Shown: piece after piece, positions 1 through 5,965 of the stretch | Layout of the letters: each line of letters starts with the position of its first letter | Numbering within the stretch: position 1 is the stretch's first letter | DNA from: H2-BAC3 sp045863035 | GTDB taxonomy: Bacteria > Bacteroidota > Ignavibacteria > Ignavibacteriales > Ignavibacteriaceae | Length of the DNA: 5,973 nt | Reading direction: 5' to 3' | NCBI GenBank assembly: GCA_045863035.1 | Contig: BTUV01000138.1 | Coordinates: forward strand, 1-5,973 | Program-made: the position numbers and the translations under genes | The notes under the pieces: generated by a model | The model's database searches: none | What the model was told of the DNA's origin: nothing | Seen by the model: only the letters and a program-made list of their open reading frames with translations

Positions 1-151
1 TATAATACACTGCTTGGTAAGTATCACTTACTTTTTTAATGAGAACGTTTACGAAACACAATACAAAACTATCTTTTAAGGTTTCGCCTGATAAGGAGTT
101 TAGATAAAACCAACAGCCAGCCACCGGTTCGCAATAACAAGACTCACCCCC

Positions 152-252
152 AAACCCCCTCTCTCCTGACAGAGTAATTTTTAACTAAATTTAGTTTTCC
201 GCAGAACTTAAATTTCATGTTTCTTGGAATCTGTCTTGGAAAGAGGGGGCTT
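152..252. repeat. Imperfect long inverted repeat (MITE/REP-like palindromic element?)
   Basis: The left arm 155-173 (CCCCCTCTCTCC then TGACAGA) is complementary to the right arm 230-249 (TCTGTC, TTGGAAAGAGGGGG). There are 8 perfect pairs, one mismatch, 3 pairs, a small bulge, then 6 pairs. Outside a single mismatch, AA (152-153) can still pair with TT (251-252). The loop of about 56 nt contains a perfect 14 bp palindrome. No U-tract follows either side, so it does not look like an intrinsic terminator. The C5-TCTCT/AGAG-G5 composition resembles dispersed palindromic repeats I recall from Bacteroidota and Ignavibacteria intergenic DNA; that comparison is from memory and unverified. Confidence 0.5.
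183..196. repeat. Perfect 14 bp palindrome AACTAAATTTAGTT
   Basis: The sequence reads identically on both strands. It lies inside the loop of the larger inverted repeat at 152-252. It could be a dimeric regulator-binding site or simply the apical part of the repeat element. No adjacent gene start supports an operator role, so function is unassigned. Confidence 0.4.
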
Positions 253-549
253 AGAAAATCATATATTGTTTATGGTAAATTGTACGTTGGAAGAGGAGTT
301 TTTTTTATTGTAACATTGTCCCTATATCTGAAATTTCTTTTTTTCAAATTGTATTGTTAGTGATAAGAATGCGGCTATAATTATTTTTTTATCATGTATC
401 CCTAAAATCAGCATAACAAGTTATGAGAAAATCTTTGTTATCGCGCGCATTCTACTATTTGTAAGATTTGGTCAGATCTTGGCAAAAGTCAGGAGAGCAT
501 TTGACGATCACCGGGCGATGATGGAATATATACTGAATGAATTATGAAC

Positions 550-585
550 CGCGGGAACGTTACTGGTATCCGGGTTTTTCCCGCG
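550..585. repeat. GC-rich hairpin beyond the leftward terminator
   Basis: CGCGGGAA (550-557) pairs perfectly with TTCCCGCG (578-585), an 8 bp stem with a 20 nt loop. It sits a few bases beyond the U-tract of the DUF4920 terminator when read leftward, and three bases after a TGA (545-547) when read rightward. No T-run follows the stem in either direction, so if it terminates transcription it would not be by the canonical intrinsic mechanism. It may act as a back-up stop, a 3'-end barrier, or part of a small repeat. Confidence 0.4.
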
Positions 586-587
586 AA

Positions 588-621
588 TAAAAAAACCCCG
601 GCTCAACAGAACCGGGGTTTT
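588..621 (-). terminator. Intrinsic terminator of the DUF5522-DUF4920 operon
   Basis: AAAACCCCGG (592-601) and CCGGGGTTTT (612-621) form a perfect 10 bp stem with a 10 nt loop. Read on the minus strand, the stem is followed by a run of seven T residues (complement of 589-595), giving a canonical Rho-independent terminator. It begins about 20 nt after the DUF4920 stop codon. On the plus strand the stem is followed only by TATATATA, so the element is mainly unidirectional and leftward. Confidence 0.9.
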
Positions 622-641
622 ATATATACAATAACCTGTTT

Positions 642-1124
642 TTATTTCAGATCGGCAATTTCAGCGCCAATGCCTTTTATCTGATAAATAACCATCGGAC
701 CTGTTACAGTTGCCGGATCAAAATCCTTTCCTGCTTCCTCAGCCAGATGCTCCATATATTCAATTGCAGATTCATGGTCAAGGTCAATTTTATATACAAG
801 CCCTTCCACTACCGCTGTCTTTCCTGCTGCTTCCATCGGAAAAACGATTTCGCCGTCTTTTACTTTAATTTTAATTCTGCCGTCTTTCTCACTTTTTAAT
901 TCCATCCAGCAGCCGGCAGCCGAACAAACATCAACTACTTCGCCTTCAACAAGAACTTTTTTCCCGACGTATGACTCGGGGTCAGCAAGTATGTCAGAAA
1001 TTTTTGTTTTTTCTGTCATGGTGATTTTTTCACCAAATTTTTTACCCTCGCCGCTTAAACTGCCGGCGTTAGAAGAGGTGAATGTTACAATAAAAAGCAG
1101 TACTACCGAAAGAAATAGTTTCAT
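642..1124 (-). CDS. Exported DUF4920 domain protein
   Basis: A 160-residue protein of unknown function. Residues 1-20 form a Sec-type signal peptide (MK, then a hydrophobic core FLSVVLLFIVTF, with likely cleavage after SSNA), so the mature ~140 residues should be periplasmic or outside the cytoplasm; there is no lipobox cysteine. The mature part matches the DUF4920 pattern as I know it: FGEKI at 30-34, a Y-x-GK-x-V-x-VEG strand at 52-61, the signature VCSAAGCWM at 66-74, a KVKDGEIVFP strand, then GKTAVVEG at 101-108, consistent with a small OB-like beta barrel. Cys67 and Cys72 flank the GCWM signature and could form a disulfide or bind a metal; this is inference. The acidic helix at about 117-136 and the C-terminal strand complete the family length. 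The ATG is preceded by AGGA at seven bases' spacing. The gene lies 40 nt downstream of the DUF5522 gene on the same strand and ends in a strong terminator, so it is the last gene of a short operon. The biochemical role is unknown. Confidence 0.85.
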   Translation of the reverse strand: MKLFLSVVLLFIVTFTSSNAGSLSGEGKKFGEKITMTEKTKISDILADPESYVGKKVLVEGEVVDVCSAAGCWMELKSEKDGRIKIKVKDGEIVFPMEAAGKTAVVEGLVYKIDLDHESAIEYMEHLAEEAGKDFDPATVTGPMVIYQIKGIGAEIADLK

Positions 1125-1131
1125 AAGAAAA

Positions 1132-1135
1132 TCCT
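1132..1135 (-). promoter_or_regulatory. Ribosome binding site AGGA of the DUF4920 gene
   Basis: On the minus strand AGGA lies seven bases before the ATG at 1124-1122. It is the clearest Shine-Dalgarno site in the window and fixes the start directly ahead of the signal peptide. Confidence 0.6.
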
Positions 1136-1164
1136 GAATGTTTATACAGGAAATATACCAAAAA

Positions 1165-1362
1165 TCAGGAAAACGGACAATGCCGGCAGCCGGAATTGCA
1201 GCACGTCCCCCTTCTCTTATGAAAAAGTTCGGTAAATACCTTAAACCCCGTCACCGGGTCCTTGTAGGTATCTCTCCCCCGGCTCACCGCCTCCTGGTGC
1301 AGCCGCATTCTTTCCACCAGATAAGCTGCCTGTGCATCGTCTTTGCTGTTTTTCTGTTTCAT
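1165..1362 (-). CDS. DUF5522-type small cysteine-motif protein
   Basis: A 65-residue cytosolic protein (no signal peptide or TM helix). The N-terminal third is charged and helical. The conserved core follows: DTYKDPVTGFKVFTELFHKRRG at 31-52, then C54-C55-N-S-G-C59-R-H-C62-P. This Y-x-DP-x-TG-x-x-VFT...RG-x-CC-x-x-GCRHCP arrangement is what I know as the DUF5522 family, widespread in Bacteroidota and relatives as 50-70 residue proteins. The four cysteines with His61 look suited to bind zinc or an iron-sulfur centre, but no function is established to my knowledge. The ATG at 1362-1360 is the first in frame; only a weak GGTG lies 3 nt upstream. It is transcribed leftward, divergent from the sigma-54 activator and upstream of the DUF4920 gene. 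The opposite strand is also open here (1138-1380), but that is a shadow: the family motif is on the minus strand. Confidence 0.8.
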   Translation of the reverse strand: MKQKNSKDDAQAAYLVERMRLHQEAVSRGRDTYKDPVTGFKVFTELFHKRRGTCCNSGCRHCPFS

Positions 1363-1435
1363 TTACACCGGGAAAAATAACTGTTTTTTATAGTAAATTG
1401 TATGAGTAATTAATTAAGAGATTCCGGATCATTTT
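1363..1435. promoter_or_regulatory. Divergent intergenic promoter region
   Basis: These 73 bp separate the divergently transcribed DUF5522 gene (left) and sigma-54 activator gene (right), so both promoters should lie here. For the leftward gene, TATAAA (complement of 1387-1392) sits about 25 nt before the ATG and is a plausible -10. No good -35 was found. On the plus strand the AT-rich palindrome TAATTAATTA (1407-1416) lies about 20-30 nt before the activator start and could hold a -10 or a binding site. No sigma-54 -24/-12 signature (GG-N10-GC) is present, so the activator gene is not obviously self-activated. Only the position is strong evidence; the individual elements are weak. Confidence 0.4.
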
Positions 1436-1444
1436 TTGAGCCCA

Positions 1445-3871
1445 ATGAACCATACGTCCACCGGTAAAGGTGCGGTGCTGCGGATTCTTCCCGCTGTTTT
1501 CATCGCCTTGTTTGTGCTTCTGTTTCGCGCGGCTTTTGAACCTGCCGACCTTTCTCTCTCTGCATCCTTAACACCTGATATTATTAAAAATGTTCCCGAT
1601 AGCAATATTGTGGTTGTAACCATCTCTGCATCAGATATTGAAGGACTTGGGGGTTTTCCGCTCAAAAGAAGTTACTATGCACTTTTGACCCGCACTCTCA
1701 GTAAGTACCGGGTTTCCTCAATCGGGTTTGAGCTTTTGTTCGCCCGTTCTGCACCGGAAACTGATTACTATGATCAGATTTTCCAGCAGGAAATTACCTC
1801 AGCCGGCAACGTAGTTCTCGCGGCTTTTGCCCCTGAGAGCCGGAGTATTAACGGCCGCATTTATGCTGATTCCGTTATTCCCCCCGCTTTTTCCGCAAAA
1901 TCATTTGGTCATCTGAACTATCTCTCAGATCAGACCGCCACAGTACCGCTCACCATAGTTTCGGGCAACACTCTTATTCCCTCATTTTCAGCCGCGGTGA
2001 CCGAAACTGACGGCGGGGAAGATTTGCTGACTGTCAACTTCTTAAACACCTTTTCTGCTTTCCGCCGGATTTCTCTGCTTGAGTTTTTCCGGCTTGATAC
2101 CAACACCCCCGGCTCTCTTGCTTTTTTGCAAGGGAAAACAGTTCTTGTTGGCGTAACGGATGAAAAATTCACCGCCAAGATTCACTCCTGGCGGGAAGGA
2201 GATATTCCGGGCATTGCGCTTCATGCTTTTGCGGCCGATAACCTGCTTAACAACAGAGCCATGAGCAGAAGTTTATATATACCGCTGCTGTTGCTTTGCG
2301 GCATCTTACTCCCCGGAGCTTGGTTTCTTTGCATGAACCGCTCTCTGCGCATCCGGCTAACCGCTTTGCTCTTTACGGCAGTACTGCTGATGTGTGTGTT
2401 TATTCTTCTTTCGGTTTCCGCGTATATCGTTCCGGTGACCGCTCTTTTTGTATATACCATTTCGGCCGCGGGGGGCGAACTGATAATATCTCTCTTCCGC
2501 GAAAAGGAGTCTGCCCGGGCATCATTAAGCGAGCTTGAAGGTCTGCGCATGATCCTCGAAAAAAAGAGCCGCCAACTCGAACAGCTTGAGAAGAAAACCG
2601 GTTCAGAGCAGCAGCACACAGGACGGGAAGAACTGATTGCCTCTCTTAAAGATGAAATTGCAAAGCTCCGCTCTTCGGTCAGAGATGATGAGATTGCACC
2701 CCCGGAACAGGAGGATGAACAATATATATCATTTGAAGGTATGATATACCGCTCATCGGCCATGAAACAGACAGTTGATCTGATAAAGAAATTTGCTCCT
2801 TCGGATGAAACCGTACTGATAATAGGAGAAAGCGGAACGGGCAAAGAGCTTACCGCAAAAGCTCTGCATAAACTTTCTTCACGCGGCAACAAACCTTTTA
2901 GCGCTATTAACTGCGGAGCTTTGTCTGAATCACTTTTGGAGAGCGAACTTTTTGGTCATGTCAAAGGAGCTTTCACCGGGGCGGTCACAGATAAACCGGG
3001 CAGATTTGAAGCAGCAGATAATGGTACAATTTTTCTGGATGAGATTGGCGAAATTTCGGAAAATTTTCAGGTAAAACTCTTAAGAGTGCTTCAGGAGGGA
3101 ACACTTGAACGGGTTGGTTCAGCAAAAACCATTTCGGTAAACGTAAGAGTGATAGCCGCAACCAATAAAAACCTTGACCGTGCGGTGAAGGAAGGAAAAT
3201 TCAGAGAAGATCTGTATTACCGCCTGAACATCCTGCGCATTACTCTTCCCCCGCTGCGCGAAAGAAAAGAAGATATATATCCGCTGGTGCAAAGTTTTAT
3301 CAGTCAGTCTGCTCAACAGGAGCTTAAAATCTCAGTCGCCGCGGCCGAAGCGCTTCAGGCGGCTGAATGGCGGGGTAACGTGCGCGAACTCGAATCAGTT
3401 ATTAAGCGCGCATTAGTGTTTGCCAAAGGAGAGCATAAAACTGTTATTACGCTTGCTGACCTTCCTCCGGAACTTACAAAAAATTTCTCGCTGAGTTATG
3501 AGGAGATTGTCCTTCAGTCACTTCGTGAAAAAGGATTCGGGCACTCCTCATTCACAGAAACCGCGAAAGAGCTTGGCACCGGCAGAACCCTCATTAACGA
3601 GCACTTCCGGGGTGTGGTTCTCAGAACGCTTTCCGAACAGAAGTATAATCTGAATACCTGCGCTGTATTAGTTGCCGGAATTGATGACCCCGCAGTTATA
3701 ACAAGAGTATTTGAAAAAACAGAAACAATTCTGGAAAATATCCGCCAGGATGCCGCGCCACACAAGGGGCAGCCATTCTCAGAAGTTAAATCGAAACTCG
3801 GCGCCAAATACCGCAATCTTCCCAAAAAATTTCACGTTTACCTGGATGAAGCTGTTCAGCGGTATATATAA
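1445..3871 (+). CDS. Membrane-bound CHASE2-sensor sigma-54 transcriptional activator
   Basis: An 808-residue one-component regulator (numbered from ATG 1445). Order: TM helix ~11-31; CHASE2-type extracytoplasmic sensor ~32-272, with the typical end LQGKTVLVG...PGIALHAFAADNLL (~228-268); three TM helices ~278-297, 305-325 and 327-351; coiled coil ~352-413; AAA+ sigma-54 activation domain ~426-662; Fis-like HTH ~704-726 (TETAKELGTGRT); and a tail to 808. AAA+ motifs are intact: Walker A GESGTGKE 461-468, the sigma-54-contacting loop GAFTGA 508-513, Walker B FLDE 530-533, sensor I ATN 572-574, arginine-finger region REDLYYRL 587-594, and sensor II WRGNVREL 642-649. It should hydrolyse ATP to remodel sigma-54 RNA polymerase in response to an envelope signal; ligand and target promoters are unknown. 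The start is uncertain: an in-frame TTG at 1436 has GGA seven bases upstream and adds three residues, while ATG 1445 has only GAG at four bases. The 3' end overlaps the M1 peptidase start by 26 nt. Confidence 0.92.
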   Translation: MNHTSTGKGAVLRILPAVFIALFVLLFRAAFEPADLSLSASLTPDIIKNVPDSNIVVVTISASDIEGLGGFPLKRSYYALLTRTLSKYRVSSIGFELLFARSAPETDYYDQIFQQEITSAGNVVLAAFAPESRSINGRIYADSVIPPAFSAKSFGHLNYLSDQTATVPLTIVSGNTLIPSFSAAVTETDGGEDLLTVNFLNTFSAFRRISLLEFFRLDTNTPGSLAFLQGKTVLVGVTDEKFTAKIHSWREGDIPGIALHAFAADNLLNNRAMSRSLYIPLLLLCGILLPGAWFLCMNRSLRIRLTALLFTAVLLMCVFILLSVSAYIVPVTALFVYTISAAGGELIISLFREKESARASLSELEGLRMILEKKSRQLEQLEKKTGSEQQHTGREELIASLKDEIAKLRSSVRDDEIAPPEQEDEQYISFEGMIYRSSAMKQTVDLIKKFAPSDETVLIIGESGTGKELTAKALHKLSSRGNKPFSAINCGALSESLLESELFGHVKGAFTGAVTDKPGRFEAADNGTIFLDEIGEISENFQVKLLRVLQEGTLERVGSAKTISVNVRVIAATNKNLDRAVKEGKFREDLYYRLNILRITLPPLRERKEDIYPLVQSFISQSAQQELKISVAAAEALQAAEWRGNVRELESVIKRALVFAKGEHKTVITLADLPPELTKNFSLSYEEIVLQSLREKGFGHSSFTETAKELGTGRTLINEHFRGVVLRTLSEQKYNLNTCAVLVAGIDDPAVITRVFEKTETILENIRQDAAPHKGQPFSEVKSKLGAKYRNLPKKFHVYLDEAVQRYI

Positions 3872-5813
3872 AGCCATAGCGGTTTGTCTGCTCTTCCTGA
3901 TTTCTTCACTTCAGCCGCAGTCACTTCCTAAAAGCGCCGGAGATATACACTGCTTCAAATCCTCCCGGCTTTCTCACGCCTCTCTTACTGAGGGTGATGC
4001 CAATATCGATGTTACCTATTACGGTCTCACCATGGACATTGACTATCAGGCGCGGAGAATTACCGGCTCCACACGTATTTTATTTATCTCTCTGACTTCC
4101 GGAGTTACAGAGATATATATTAATCTTGCCAACAGTCTCAGGTGTGATTCAGTTGTCTGGCGGAATATCCGGATTCCCTTTACCCATCTTTCCGATAAAG
4201 TCAGTATTACCCTGCCTTCACCGCTGTATTACAGACTGTTATCAGACATTACCATATATTATGAGGGAGTTCCCGCCTCAACAGGGTTTGGCAGTTTTAC
4301 CTTTGGCAGTATGTATAATCATCCATCAGTCTGGTCACTGAGTGAACCCTACGGCTCATCTGACTGGTGGGCAAACAAAAATTCCGTTGATGACAAAGCA
4401 GACTCAGCGGATATTGTTATTGTCTGTGACTCGGCTTTTACCGCGGTTTCAAACGGAGTATTGCTTTCGAAATCTGCCATCGGAGCAAAAAACCGCTGGC
4501 ACTGGAGCACCCGCTATCCTATCGCAAATTATCTTATCTCTGTTGCAATATCAAACTATGCTCTTTACCAGAACTGGTTCAGATATACAGAGATTGATTC
4601 ACTCCCCATTGTTCATTATCTTGTACCTGAAATTATCAACAGCCAAATACCTCAGCTTGATAAGACTGTTGAAATGATGAAACTCTTTACCACACTGTTT
4701 GGTGAGTATCCGTTTATAAAAGAAAAATACGGACACGCCCAATTTGGCAGGGGCGGCGGTATGGAGCACCAGACAATTTCATCAATGGCACGTTTTGATG
4801 ATGGTATTATTGCTCATGAGCTTGCACATCAATGGTTCGGAAACAAAGTTACTAATAAATCCTGGCGTGATATCTGGCTGCATGAGGGATTTGCAACATA
4901 CGCCGAAGGACTCTGGTATGAATCACAAAATCCGGCCTGGCTGCAGGAATATATGACTCTGCGCGCTCTCCCCGCCCGCTCCGCACAGGGAACAATTTCA
5001 GTTCAGGATATTCAAAATGTTAACTCCATTTTTGATTTCAACCGAACTTACGCAAAGGCCTCCTGGGTGCTTCACATGCTGAGAAAAATAACCGGTGATG
5101 ATGCTTTTTTTTCTATACTGCGGCAGTTTCACAACCACCCACCGTTGGCATACAAAAATGCTTCTACTGCCGATTTAGAAAAAATTGCCTCCGGAGTAGT
5201 TGGCTCTTCTCTTGAATACTTCTTTGATCAGTGGATTAACAAACCCGGATATCCTAAATATCTTGCCTCTTATAATTTCAGCAAGGTAGCATCCGGAGGA
5301 TACAAGACAAACGTCACTATTGATCAAACAGCTAACACGGACAATGTTGTTTTCAGGATGCCGCTTGATATCTTGGTAAGAACCACTGCCGGAGACACGA
5401 CCTTTACTTTTGATAATAATAGTGCGGTTCATAATATTGAAATTGTAACTGCACACGAACCATTGTCTGTATATATTGACCCCCAGGATAAGATACTCAA
5501 AGAAGTACACCTGACGCGCCGCCTGCCTGATGAACTTTTGCGCGAGGGTGTGCAGCTTTTCAAGCCATATCCAAATCCCGCATCCGGTCAGATCAATATC
5601 GCGCTTGAGCTGATTGAGACCAGATTAATTACTGTTACCCTGTTTTCACCCGGCGGGGAGTTGATTGCAGAACCGGTGCACGACGAATTAACCGCGGGAT
5701 TATATACATATTCCATTCCGGTAAATCAGAGCAAAATCTCATCCGGAATATACATACTCAGAATAAGCGCAGGAGAGCGGCAGTATTTTCAAAAAGTATC
5801 GATTGTGAAATAA
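3846..5813 (+). CDS. Secreted M1 family zinc aminopeptidase with T9SS sorting domain
   Basis: A 655-residue gluzincin metallopeptidase that should remove N-terminal residues from peptides at the cell surface or outside. Residues 1-26 are a signal peptide. The N-terminal beta domain (~50-250) includes the family stretch VWSLSEPYGSSDWW (162-175). The catalytic domain has the substrate N-terminus-binding loop GGGMEHQT (303-310) and zinc site HELAH (324-328), followed by exactly 18 residues and Glu347 in WLHEGFATY, the full HExxH-x18-E signature. Tyr402 in the TYAKASWVLHML helix matches the transition-state tyrosine. After ~460 comes a beta domain; the large C-terminal helical domain of ApeN-type enzymes is absent. 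Residues ~571-655 (LFKPYPNPASG ... SSGIYILRI ... KVSIVK) are a type A T9SS sorting domain, implying outer-membrane translocation and surface attachment or release. An upstream in-frame ATG at 3711 would add 45 residues lying inside the regulator gene and bury the signal peptide, so 3846 is chosen. There is no clear Shine-Dalgarno; the 26 nt overlap with the regulator suggests translational coupling. No terminator is visible after the stop. Confidence 0.93.
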   Translation: MKLFSGIYKAIAVCLLFLISSLQPQSLPKSAGDIHCFKSSRLSHASLTEGDANIDVTYYGLTMDIDYQARRITGSTRILFISLTSGVTEIYINLANSLRCDSVVWRNIRIPFTHLSDKVSITLPSPLYYRLLSDITIYYEGVPASTGFGSFTFGSMYNHPSVWSLSEPYGSSDWWANKNSVDDKADSADIVIVCDSAFTAVSNGVLLSKSAIGAKNRWHWSTRYPIANYLISVAISNYALYQNWFRYTEIDSLPIVHYLVPEIINSQIPQLDKTVEMMKLFTTLFGEYPFIKEKYGHAQFGRGGGMEHQTISSMARFDDGIIAHELAHQWFGNKVTNKSWRDIWLHEGFATYAEGLWYESQNPAWLQEYMTLRALPARSAQGTISVQDIQNVNSIFDFNRTYAKASWVLHMLRKITGDDAFFSILRQFHNHPPLAYKNASTADLEKIASGVVGSSLEYFFDQWINKPGYPKYLASYNFSKVASGGYKTNVTIDQTANTDNVVFRMPLDILVRTTAGDTTFTFDNNSAVHNIEIVTAHEPLSVYIDPQDKILKEVHLTRRLPDELLREGVQLFKPYPNPASGQINIALELIETRLITVTLFSPGGELIAEPVHDELTAGLYTYSIPVNQSKISSGIYILRISAGERQYFQKVSIVK

Positions 5814-5826
5814 GTTCCCGACCGCT

Positions 5827-5946
5827 TCAAATACCCAACTCCTTGGCGTGGTAATCAATAGCGTCCAGACACAAAGCTGTTCCAAATTGGTTTCCCGGCG
5901 GACAATGGCAATACTTTGGACTCTGGCTGACTTTTAAAACTTTGCG
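5827..5946 (-). other. Short open remnant in the 3' flank, unrecognised
   Basis: The 160 bp after the peptidase stop hold no complete gene. On the minus strand a frame is open for 39 codons between a TAA (5949-5947) and a TGA (5829-5827) and has no ATG. Its C-terminal half reads as plausible protein (ALCLDAIDYHAKELGI, with CHCPPG before it). It may be the tail of a decayed gene or part of a dispersed intergenic repeat. The plus strand is also open for part of this stretch, so the coding reading is not secure, and I do not recognise the peptide. Confidence 0.2.
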
Positions 5947-5965
5947 TTACTTTGGGTTAACTTTT
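5913..5965. repeat. Degenerate ACTTTG short repeats at the window edge
   Basis: ACTTTG occurs at 5913, 5939 and 5949, with a variant ACTTTT at 5960; the last three are spaced 10-11 bases. On the minus strand this reads as CAAAGT repeats (CCCAAAGTAACGCAAAGTT). I recall similar CGCAAAGT-rich stretches in Bacteroidota intergenic DNA, but this is from memory. The array runs toward the window edge, so its full extent is not visible. Confidence 0.35.

Larger units (their letters stand above)
1..549. other. AT-rich intergenic region without a convincing gene
   Basis: I find no open frame in these ~550 bases with both a plausible start and a recognisable protein. All frames on the plus strand are broken by frequent stops. 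A frame entering from the left edge is open for only about 25 codons and ends at a TAA near position 80. Contents seen: an imperfect inverted repeat at 152-252 with a perfect palindrome in its loop (183-196); poly-T runs near 300-310 and 383-390; a 13-codon ATG frame at 423-464; and a 43-codon open stretch without an ATG until 518, ending in TGA at 545-547. It is clearly more AT-rich than the coding part of the window. Its left part may be the 3' flank of a gene outside the window. Confidence 0.6.

Noticed and set aside
1..6. TATAAT at the window start as a promoter -10
   Set aside because: A perfect -10 match, but the -35 would lie outside the window and no gene follows in the next several hundred bases.
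423..464. 13-codon ATG frame (MRKSLLSRAFYYL)
   Set aside because: Too short, with no ribosome site and no recognised match; expected by chance in this DNA.
479..505. Possible sigma-54 -24/-12 promoter (TTGGCA ... GAGC)
   Set aside because: The GG and GC pairs are separated by about 14 bases instead of the required 10, and no gene lies downstream on that strand.
1138..1380. 80-codon plus-strand frame overlapping the DUF5522 gene
   Set aside because: The minus strand encodes the conserved CCxxGCRHCP motif; the plus-strand translation is unstructured and has no family match.
2221..2892. 223-codon open frame on the minus strand inside the sigma-54 activator gene
   Set aside because: It is antisense to conserved CHASE2, coiled-coil and AAA+ coding sequence, is Ser/Arg-rich low-complexity in translation, and matches no family I know. 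It is a shadow of the real gene.
3711..3845. Upstream in-frame extension of the M1 peptidase
   Set aside because: It would add 45 residues read entirely within the regulator gene and place the signal peptide internally. The ATG at 3846 begins exactly at the signal peptide.
4783..4800. TGGCACG element resembling a -24 box inside the peptidase gene
   Set aside because: It lies within coding sequence and the matching TTGC -12 box is absent (GATG at the expected place).
5175..5510. 111-codon open frame on the minus strand inside the M1 peptidase gene
   Set aside because: It is antisense to the peptidase beta domain and has no recognisable domain or ribosome site; a codon-bias shadow.
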